NCBI GenBank assembly: GCA_021793595.1
Contig: JAJYSL010000122.1
Coordinates: 1-11,683 of the forward strand
Direction of reading: 5' to 3'
DNA from: Acidobacteriota bacterium
GTDB lineage: Bacteria; Acidobacteriota; Terriglobia; Terriglobales; Acidobacteriaceae
Length of the DNA: 11,683 nucleotides
The notes under the pieces were generated by a model. That model searched no databases. It worked only from the letters and a program-made list of their open reading frames with translations, and was not told the DNA's origin. The translations under genes were made by a program, and so were the position numbers. The number at the start of each line of letters is the position of its first letter. Positions within the stretch are counted from its first letter, which is position 1. Positions 1-5,854 of the stretch are shown in pieces.

Positions 1-321
1 AAAGACCGAGCCGATGGCGACGAAACATACTACCGAGAGTGTTGTGGCCTTCGATACATCCGCCATTTCTCCGCGCCTGCTCGATAGTCTCCTCGACCTG
101 TACAGGCCACAGGCAGAAAAAACAAAGTGGCAAATCAACAGTGCCAGGACAAAAATGGCATAATTCGTTGTCTTTATTCTCATTGAGAGAAACTGAGCAA
201 GCGGGGTTCTCCCCTCGGCGCGAACGATGAGAGCCGTCGTCAGCCCGAAGGACAGTACCAAAAGCACCAGATCAAATAACTTTTGAAGACTTGTAATCAG
301 AATGTGGTTTCTGTCGTTCAC
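1..321 (-). CDS. Membrane-anchored sugar transferase, N-terminal part (cut by window edge)
   Basis: This partial minus-strand reading frame begins at a GTG at 319-321 and stays open for 107 codons to the window edge. I translated it by hand. The start is supported by a GGAG seven bases upstream and by an in-frame TAG just before it. The peptide has two hydrophobic segments, one around residues 14-28 (LFDLVLLVLSFGLTTALIV) and one around 51-64 (YAIFVLALLICHFVF). The motif GLYRSRRLSSRRGE follows, then the start of a third hydrophobic stretch. This layout is typical of the N-terminal membrane region of polyprenyl-phosphate hexose-1-phosphate transferases (WbaP/WcaJ/EpsL type), which load the first sugar on undecaprenyl phosphate at the inner membrane. 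The catalytic domain would lie outside the window, so the family call rests on this N-terminal pattern and on the EPS context. Confidence 0.72.
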   Translation of the reverse strand, partial: MNDRNHILITSLQKLFDLVLLVLSFGLTTALIVRAEGRTPLAQFLSMRIKTTNYAIFVLALLICHFVFSACGLYRSRRLSSRRGEMADVSKATTLSVVCFVAIGSVF

Positions 322-542
322 AATGGTTCTCCACGAAACACTTGACTGGGTAGGCTAAAGTTTTATAAGTCGTACGGGAATGGCGATGGACGTCCCAGTT
401 CGCTGAGGACGCGAATGAGTTATCGAATGGAGGACGAGCCGCTCACGGGTACGCTTGACCTGCCCACTTAAGGCACGCGGGTGGGGCAGTTTTTGATTTC
501 TTGATCGTTGCTCTTCTGCGGCCAACGGAGAAGGAGCGCGAC
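322..542. other. Intergenic gap before the sugar transferase
   Basis: No convincing gene is seen in these 221 bases. On the minus strand a TATAAA occurs at 361-366, about 40 bases before the GTG start of the sugar transferase, but no good -35 box lies at the right distance. A separate promoter here is therefore only possible. An imperfect hairpin lies at 460-489 (separate entry). Confidence 0.5.
460..489. terminator. Imperfect GC-rich hairpin with T run on the plus strand
   Basis: The arms CTGCCCAC (460-467) and GTGGGGCAG (481-489) pair over eight bases with one bulged G and a 13-base loop. Five T residues follow at 490-494 on the plus strand. For the minus-strand operon the hairpin lies about 55 bases after the CpsD-like stop and is not followed by a U run. 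It is thus not a classical intrinsic terminator in that direction, but could attenuate transcription between the CpsD-like gene and the sugar transferase. Confidence 0.3.
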
Positions 543-1289
543 TCACAGTCTTTTGTAAATCTTCTCGGGAATCGGGAATGTTCGCTTGTTCAGGACGGCG
601 CCCAGAATCGACACATTGGAGGAGCGTAGATTGGCTGCGGCCATCTGAGCCGCCTTCTTCCGCGTCGAGTCCGCTTCGAGAACCAGGATCAGGCCGTCAC
701 TCACTTGCCCTAGCGCAATCGCATCCGCATACCGGGTCAATGGCGGTGCATCGATAATGACAAAGTCGAATTCAGCACGCAGTTCCGCCAACCTTGTCTT
801 CAACTGCCCGGAACTCAATAGCTTCGGTGAATCCGCCGCCAGCGCACCGGAGGAGAGAAGCCATAGCATGTCGTGCCCCATGGGTTTGGCGAAGGAACGG
901 ATTGGCCCATCATGCAACAATGCGTCGGTAAGGCCGTGATGGTTCGTGGTGCCGAATAACTCAGGCAGCCCAGCGGATCGAAAGTTGGCTTCGACCAGGC
1001 AGACCGGCTTTCGGGAGTTTCTCGCCAATGCTTCCGCCACAGCCCCGCAGATTCTGCTACATCCATTGCCGTGATCGATCCCGGCAAATACCACGACACG
1101 CGGTGGCTCCTGCGTTTGCAGAAGAAAAATCTGCTGCACGAGCCGCAGCGCTTCGTCGCTGGCCCACTCGACGTGGCCATTGCGGCTACCGTTTTCTGCC
1201 GGTGCGGGAAGAACTGACTCAACGGTTTCACTTGGATGAGGTCCCCGGTCAATCTCCAACTGCTGCATCAAATCGAAGTTTCTGCTCAT
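543..1289 (-). CDS. CpsD/CapB-like P-loop protein (BY-kinase family) with degenerate ATP site
   Basis: The protein has 248 residues from ATG 1289. The frame is open further upstream, but this ATG overlaps the previous stop as ATGA (1286-1289) and has a GAGAGAGG sequence before it, so it is the likely start. The fold resembles the cytoplasmic tyrosine-kinase module that partners Wzz-type proteins in capsule export: a hydrophobic strand and P-loop at 66-80, an A'-type strand at 96-104, and an intact Walker B FDFVIIDAPP at 174-183. Key residues differ from active BY-kinases. The P-loop reads GNGCS (74-78), with Cys77 where the invariant Lys is expected. The A' motif has Glu100 and Asn102 instead of the Asp pair. 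The C-terminus has a single Tyr (Y245) rather than a Tyr cluster. It is probably a regulatory or pseudo-enzyme subunit of the EPS machinery. Family membership is fairly sure; loss of kinase activity is inference. Confidence 0.8.
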   Translation of the reverse strand: MSRNFDLMQQLEIDRGPHPSETVESVLPAPAENGSRNGHVEWASDEALRLVQQIFLLQTQEPPRVVVFAGIDHGNGCSRICGAVAEALARNSRKPVCLVEANFRSAGLPELFGTTNHHGLTDALLHDGPIRSFAKPMGHDMLWLLSSGALAADSPKLLSSGQLKTRLAELRAEFDFVIIDAPPLTRYADAIALGQVSDGLILVLEADSTRKKAAQMAAANLRSSNVSILGAVLNKRTFPIPEKIYKRL

Positions 1290-2710
1290 TCTGTACCTCT
1301 CTCCGCGAGTGAAACGTCGCCAGGCTGTTTTTCGGTCCCTTGCCTGATTTCTGAGAGTCCCTGGACAATTGGAATGCGAATTTTCTGACCAGACTCGATA
1401 TGGTCGAGATTGCTCAGCCAAGGATTGAGTCCGTGAATCTCTTGCAATTGTTCCGAATTGCAGCTTCCAAAGTTCTCCACACATATCCGGTAGAGTGACT
1501 GCCCCGGCGTCACACGGATAATGTTTGCCTGAGTTGCCCGTTGCGGGTTCTGCTGCAGGCTTGAGAAAGACGAGCGTGCAGGGATGGGTCGTGGGAGCAC
1601 GCGATTCGCATGCACAACAGTTTTCGCCATCACCCAGCGATGTCCCTGGAAGATTGCCCCACCCAAAGCGAGCAGGATCGCGCAAGCTATGATGAATTTC
1701 GGAATCCAACCCGTCAGCCTCGACGGAGAGCTAGCGATGGAGGCAAATACCGGGACTCCTCGTGCGCCGTCCATCTCCGTCGGCGACCCCGTCTCAAGAG
1801 ATGATCTCTCGTGCAATGGCTCCAGATCGAGATCGTCAATCGCCTCACGAACTGCATGCTCCTCCTCTGGTCGCGGCGCGAAAGATTTTCGCTCCCGTAA
1901 TGGCTCCAGATCGAGGTCGGCAACGACCTCGCGCACGATGTCGCGGTCGATTGTTCTCCGCTTCAAAGCACATCCCAGCGACATTGCGTTAAAACAGAGG
2001 TTGTTGATGTTACGCGGAATTCCCTCGCTGACGTCGGCAATCAGCGCCAACGCCGCATTGGTGAATAGAGGCGCTTCCCCACCATACCCGGCCACCTGAA
2101 GCCTATGTTCTATATAGAGTGCCGTCTCTGCCGGAGAAAACGGTTTTAGACAGCCGAAGATTGAGACTCGCTGTCGTAGCTGGACAAACTGGGACGATGC
2201 GAGTTTGTCGGCGAGCTGCGGCTGTCCGGAGAGAACGATCTGGATAAGTTTCTCCCGCGAGGTCTCGAAGTTCGAGAGCATTCGCACCAACTCAAGGACG
2301 GAGTCATCCAGGTTCTGCGCCTCATCGATGACGATCACAAGCGGTTTGCCTGAACGAGACTGCTCCGTTACTACCTCATTCAATTTTGACTGCAGCTCGA
2401 TCAGAGTTCCGAGTGTGTCATGGACGCCAAGATCGGCGAGTACGGCCCGCAGAAAATCTACCGGCGTACATACTGTTTGGAATACGAAGACCACCTTGGC
2501 CTTATCTTTCATCTGACTCAATGCCTGGAAGAGCAACGTCGTCTTCCCCATCCCAGGCTTCGCAATCAGCGCCACAAACCCACGTCCCGCCTCCAATCCG
2601 TAGAGGAGAGAGGCGATCGCTTCCCGGTGCGTCGCGCTCGAATACAGATACCGGGTATCCGGCGTGACTCCAAAGGGTTGTTCCCGTAGGTTGTAATATT
2701 CGAGGACCAT
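1286..2710 (-). CDS. ExeA-like AAA ATPase with transmembrane anchor and LysM domain
   Basis: The protein has 474 residues from ATG 2710 (MVLEYYNLREQPFG, the typical start of ExeA/general-secretion ATPases). The open frame continues 35 codons upstream into the preceding gene, but that part reads as shadow sequence. The ATPase occupies about 1-260, with Walker A KPGMGKTT at 51-58 and Walker B VIVIDEAQ at 125-132. A short duplicated linker (260-274 and 288-302) follows, then one membrane segment at about 339-354 and a LysM-like domain at about 397-447 ending in SGQKIRIP. LysM binds peptidoglycan or related glycans, so the protein probably links cytoplasmic ATP use with the cell wall during polysaccharide export. 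It starts seven bases after the GumC-like gene and overlaps the CpsD-like gene by four bases, so all three are likely co-translated. Similar ATPases accompany exosortase-type EPS loci, but no exosortase is seen here. Confidence 0.85.
   Translation of the reverse strand: MVLEYYNLREQPFGVTPDTRYLYSSATHREAIASLLYGLEAGRGFVALIAKPGMGKTTLLFQALSQMKDKAKVVFVFQTVCTPVDFLRAVLADLGVHDTLGTLIELQSKLNEVVTEQSRSGKPLVIVIDEAQNLDDSVLELVRMLSNFETSREKLIQIVLSGQPQLADKLASSQFVQLRQRVSIFGCLKPFSPAETALYIEHRLQVAGYGGEAPLFTNAALALIADVSEGIPRNINNLCFNAMSLGCALKRRTIDRDIVREVVADLDLEPLRERKSFAPRPEEEHAVREAIDDLDLEPLHERSSLETGSPTEMDGARGVPVFASIASSPSRLTGWIPKFIIACAILLALGGAIFQGHRWVMAKTVVHANRVLPRPIPARSSFSSLQQNPQRATQANIIRVTPGQSLYRICVENFGSCNSEQLQEIHGLNPWLSNLDHIESGQKIRIPIVQGLSEIRQGTEKQPGDVSLAERGTE
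1805..1933 (-). repeat. In-frame duplicated 15-residue segment in the ExeA-like linker
   Basis: Two segments, REVVADLDLEPLRER (1889-1933) and REAIDDLDLEPLHER (1805-1849), share 11 of 15 residues and lie 28 codons apart. The DNA copies share the core ATGGCTCCAGATCGAG on the plus strand. They are acidic and lie between the ATPase and the membrane segment, so they probably arose by a recent tandem duplication of a flexible linker. Confidence 0.8.
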
Positions 2711-2717
2711 AATTTGC

Positions 2718-4217
2718 CTACGCAGTCTTCTTTGGGACAGCCACCACCACCGGAATCCCGAGCATGTCGATGACCTGGGCCGGCGTGTGGAAGGACGAGT
2801 CGAAGTACTCAACAAGATAGGCCATCGCGATAGCGAGCAGCGTGGCGAACGCTAGCGCGAACACCACCACGATCGGAAAGCCATGTGTCGGCAGCGCGGG
2901 GATGTCCGGAGGAACCGCAATCGCGACATTCGCGATTCTTGTTTTATCCAGCGCGTCGGATGTCCGCTCCTGCTCTCGCTTCGAAAGATAGAGTAGATAG
3001 TTATCTTCATTCGCCTTGACGCTACGCAACAGGTCCTGCTGCGTCAGGGCCTTTTGATCCAGATCGACCATCTGTGTTTGCAGGCTTTGGATGCTGCTCT
3101 TGATAGCCGCCAGGTTGGCGCGCTGAGCTGCGAGATCCGCCTCCGTTCTGGCCGTATCTTCCCGCAACAATTCAAAAGTGGGATCCCGATCCGTTGTCTG
3201 CGTCACATAGCGCGTCTTCTCGGCTGCCGCGATGGCAGCTTTGGCTGTAGCAACTTCCTGGTTGGCTTCCTGCACAAGCGGGTAATTTGGATCGTACTTG
3301 AGCGCCAGCTGCGTCCGTTTTGTTTCGGCGGCCAGGAGAGCGGGTTGGAGATACTCGAGCAGCTTGTCTGCTGGGCTGGTGGATTGTAGCGTGGCCGACC
3401 GTTGCGGCACTGCTTGCATTTGCTGTCTATCGCTGCGAATTCGCTGCTGGTCCGCCGCAATCGACTCTTCTGCTTGATGCAATTGGCCGACGGAGTTTGT
3501 GACCTGCAGCGCTAGATTCGACCGCTCCAGGTCAGGGGCCGCTGCGCCTTGCTGCTTTTGGAAGCTTCTGAGGCGAGCTTCGGAAGCTTCCATCGCCTGG
3601 TGATAGTTCTGCGTCTCCTGCGCGAAAAACCGATAGGAACCCGGCGGCCGGTGGACTGCGACGTGCTTGACCAGATAGAGATTGCCGAGGGTGTTGAGGA
3701 CCCCGTAGGAAAGCCGCGGATTGGGCGAGCTGTACGATACTTCGATCAGGTTTGTTTTGCTGCCGGCTCCCACTTTGATCTTTTTGGCCAGAGATCGCAC
3801 CGCGCGTTCGACCCTGTCCGCGGCATCTTGCGTGGGACGAAATAGATTCAGAAAAGAGAATCCATGCTGCTTCTGAAGCCCGTTAGCAAGCACCACCTGT
3901 TCCAAAACATCGCGGCTCTTCAGAAGCTCCGCCTCGGAATTGATTTCCTCCTCAGAGACGGGGTTGCTTGTGTTGAGCACCTGAGTCGTGGCTCCCGTGC
4001 TGACGAGTGGATCAACACGTTCGCGGTTCACCAGAATCGACATGTGGGATGTGTACTCGGACGGCATGAGGATGCCGGCCAAAAGTACGACGGCAAGCGT
4101 GACCAGAAAGGTTGTGATCAACACACGCTTCCGACGAAACAGCGGCGCCGCCAACTCGCGCAGCGAGATGTCCGGAGCTCTTTCGTTTATCCAAGATTCA
4201 GAATCTAGTTCTTTCAT
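2718..4217 (-). CDS. GumC/Wzz-type polysaccharide chain-length and export protein
   Basis: The protein has 499 residues and starts at ATG 4217. It has the polysaccharide co-polymerase layout: a short cytoplasmic N-terminus with the Wzz-like stretch ISLRELAAPLFRRKR (17-31), a first membrane segment at about 32-50, a long periplasmic part rich in helices and coiled coil (about 205-425, with YDPNYPLVQE at 308-317 like other GumC proteins), a second membrane segment at about 447-468, and a short cytoplasmic tail (YFDSSFHTPAQVIDMLGIPVV). It controls chain length and connects the inner-membrane polymerase with the outer-membrane exporter. There is no kinase domain; the CpsD-like protein two genes downstream takes that place. 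It follows the Wza-like gene after 81 bases and is followed after seven bases by the ExeA-like gene. Confidence 0.9.
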   Translation of the reverse strand: MKELDSESWINERAPDISLRELAAPLFRRKRVLITTFLVTLAVVLLAGILMPSEYTSHMSILVNRERVDPLVSTGATTQVLNTSNPVSEEEINSEAELLKSRDVLEQVVLANGLQKQHGFSFLNLFRPTQDAADRVERAVRSLAKKIKVGAGSKTNLIEVSYSSPNPRLSYGVLNTLGNLYLVKHVAVHRPPGSYRFFAQETQNYHQAMEASEARLRSFQKQQGAAAPDLERSNLALQVTNSVGQLHQAEESIAADQQRIRSDRQQMQAVPQRSATLQSTSPADKLLEYLQPALLAAETKRTQLALKYDPNYPLVQEANQEVATAKAAIAAAEKTRYVTQTTDRDPTFELLREDTARTEADLAAQRANLAAIKSSIQSLQTQMVDLDQKALTQQDLLRSVKANEDNYLLYLSKREQERTSDALDKTRIANVAIAVPPDIPALPTHGFPIVVVFALAFATLLAIAMAYLVEYFDSSFHTPAQVIDMLGIPVVVAVPKKTA

Positions 4218-4298
4218 GCGCTGCCTGCCTTTCCCCAGATATGTTTGTGCTCCCGATGCAATGAACCGTCCCTCAGAGTATGTTGGGTGTCGGATATG

Positions 4299-5039
4299 CT
4301 ATGGGACTGTTGGCATTACGAATGTGCCCCCGGTCAGCGAGTAAGGCAAGTATTTATCAAAGCTTGTAATGAATTTTTCCGGCACGTAAATCATGTCGCC
4401 CGGCTGGATACTCGCATCTTCATCTTGGTGTTTTCCGCGCAAGATGTCCTTCATATTGACTTTTCTGGTCTCAAGCAAACCACTCGAAGTTCGATGGAAA
4501 AGAAGCACTTGCGTCTTGGCTGTCGGCTTCATGCCTCCGGCAATTGCCAGGGCCTCCGCAATCGTGATGTCGGAGCGAAGATCGTATTTTCCCGGTTTTC
4601 CCACTTGGCCGGAAACGGTGAAGAAGGGCTTTTGAAAGTCCTTGATATCAACTTCGATAATCGGGTTGTGAAGCGTCCCCACATACGCCTTTTGGAGCGC
4701 GTCCACCAACTCGGGAACAGTTAGGCCCTGCGCATGGACGCTGACCGCGTTCTGTAGGTTGATATAGCCATCGGGTTGCACGGTGACAGTTTGGTTGAGC
4801 TCAGGAGTGAGCGGAAAGGTCAGCAGTAACTCATCTTCTCGCTGAATGACATACCGGGAATTGCGCTGTACGAGTTGAGGCTGAGGAGATCGTGTGGCGC
4901 TCGGAACAGCCGTTGTGGTATTTGCCGCCACGAGGTTTGCAGCGGGAGGGGTTTGCGCCCCCTGCGCTGCGAGAATCGCAGCACTGCCGCAAAAGAGGAG
5001 TGCTGCAAGTACTGCGCTGAAAACTTTTGCTCGAATCAT
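4299..5039 (-). CDS. Wza-like polysaccharide export outer-membrane protein (Poly_export, SLBB)
   Basis: The protein has 246 residues from ATG 5039. The frame is open further upstream, but this start has an AGGAG ribosome site and opens directly with a signal peptide (MIRAKVFSAVLAALLFCGSAAILAAQ). No clear lipobox is seen; LLFC is not consensus, so cleavage by signal peptidase I is more likely. The Poly_export domain spans about 62-133 (YVIQREDELLLTF, VQPDGYINL, LVDAL, NPIIEVDI) and one SLBB domain begins at about 138 (FFTVSGQVGKPGKYDL, ITIAEALAIAGG, IQPGDMIYVPE). Such proteins form the channel that takes the polymer across the outer membrane. The protein is shorter than E. coli Wza and has only one evident SLBB domain. 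It lies 23 bases after the NusG-like gene. Confidence 0.88.
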   Translation of the reverse strand: MIRAKVFSAVLAALLFCGSAAILAAQGAQTPPAANLVAANTTTAVPSATRSPQPQLVQRNSRYVIQREDELLLTFPLTPELNQTVTVQPDGYINLQNAVSVHAQGLTVPELVDALQKAYVGTLHNPIIEVDIKDFQKPFFTVSGQVGKPGKYDLRSDITIAEALAIAGGMKPTAKTQVLLFHRTSSGLLETRKVNMKDILRGKHQDEDASIQPGDMIYVPEKFITSFDKYLPYSLTGGTFVMPTVP

Positions 5040-5062
5040 GGCCTGCTCCTCATTCCTCTTGC

Positions 5063-5644
5063 TTAAAACCCGTGTTCGGCAGAAAGCGTAGATCTCATAC
5101 CGGCAAAGACGGCCGGTGACGGGCAGAATGCCGACTCGACATCGGAAGCGTCGACATGGACGGCAATCGATTGCTGAATCATTTCGACGGAAATAACCAG
5201 ACTGGTATCCGAACCGGAGCGGACAAAGGTTCCTTCGATTCCCGCAAGCACCCCTCTGGAAATACGGACCCGGTCTCCAACCTTGGGAGTGGGACAAGGA
5301 ACGCATTCGATCCGATGCGACAAGACGATCCAGACAGCATCGATTTCCGCATCGGGGATTGCCTGAGGACCAGCGTGGCTTCCGATGAATCTGACGATCC
5401 CGGGAACCTTTAGAACGCGCAATTGGAGTTCATGGAGCATTGGGATTCGTACAAACAAATACCCTGGAAACAGCGGCACGTTCACCGCCTGCTTTCGATC
5501 GCTCCATTGTCGCTTCTCCATTGCGAGAGGCAGGAAATTCTCAATGGCAAGATTCTCCAGCATGGAGGCCGCAACCTTTTCCTGCCGCGAACGAGTTGAG
5601 ACTGCGTACCAGCAAACCTCATCGAGAGTAGCTGCCCTGTTCAT
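5063..5644 (-). CDS. NusG-like specialised antiterminator (RfaH/UpxY type)
   Basis: The protein has 193 residues from ATG 5644. The NGN domain spans about 10-108 (CWYAVSTRSRQEKVAASML, FPGYLFVRI, VLKVPGIVRFIG) and a KOW domain follows at about 122-150 (VGDRVRISRGVLAGIEGTFV). Paralogues of NusG placed at the head of capsule and EPS operons bind RNA polymerase during early elongation and suppress pausing and termination over the long operon. Here it is the first gene of the export block, 23 bases before the Wza-like gene, which fits that job. It could control its own operon through the upstream leader, which carries several hairpins. The alternative of housekeeping NusG is unlikely, because that gene normally sits with secE and rplK and gives a protein with a different N-terminus. 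Confidence 0.88.
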   Translation of the reverse strand: MNRAATLDEVCWYAVSTRSRQEKVAASMLENLAIENFLPLAMEKRQWSDRKQAVNVPLFPGYLFVRIPMLHELQLRVLKVPGIVRFIGSHAGPQAIPDAEIDAVWIVLSHRIECVPCPTPKVGDRVRISRGVLAGIEGTFVRSGSDTSLVISVEMIQQSIAVHVDASDVESAFCPSPAVFAGMRSTLSAEHGF

Positions 5645-5854
5645 TTCGTGGCCCTTTTCCTAGGGTTGTATGGGGCGGCATACCTAGCTTCGCCCTTTCA
5701 GTCCCAGCGACTGTTGTGGAAAAGCATCGAAACTTGCCGCCGCAAGAGCATCGCGGGAAATCGTTCTGTTTACCGTGCCGGTACATGAACCGGCAGAAAA
5801 CCATCAAAGTTCAAGGCAAATACTTGCGCTCACCGTAACTACGACTGACTTCTC
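5645..5854 (-). promoter_or_regulatory. Hairpin-rich leader upstream of the NusG-like gene
   Basis: This 210-base gap separates the fused dehydrogenase gene from the antiterminator. Three inverted repeats are visible. GCCGGT and ACCGGC (5777-5794) enclose a six-base loop. CTTGC and GCAAG (5733-5746) enclose a four-base loop. A larger bulged one lies at 5660-5687, where CTAG and GTATG pair with CATAC and CTAG around the loop GGGCGG. The last ends about 15 bases before the start codon and next to the purine-rich AGGAAAAGGG. I see no strong sigma70 promoter. The layout suits a leader at which the NusG-like protein or RNA folding acts, but this is inference. Confidence 0.4.

Noticed and set aside
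355..546. Small minus-strand frame after the CpsD-like gene.
   Set aside because: It needs a GTG start, has no recognisable features and runs through the hairpin at 460-489.
1290..1709. Upstream extension of the CpsD-like gene (start at 1709).
   Set aside because: It overlaps the ExeA-like coding region by over 400 bases, the peptide shows no family features, and the ATGA-coupled ATG at 1289 explains the start.
2711..2815. Upstream extension of the ExeA-like gene.
   Set aside because: The extra 35 residues overlap the GumC-like C-terminus and are Arg/Ser-rich shadow sequence; MVLEYYNLREQPFG is the usual family start.
5040..5306. Upstream extension of the Wza-like gene.
   Set aside because: It would overlap the NusG-like gene and hide the clear signal peptide that begins at 5039.
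5619..5807. 63-residue minus-strand frame over the NusG leader.
   Set aside because: It overlaps the NusG-like start and the leader hairpins and resembles no family.
5645..5854. Cyclic di-GMP riboswitch in the leader of the NusG-like gene.
   Set aside because: The hairpins are present but the conserved GEMM core was not found; a covariance model search would decide.
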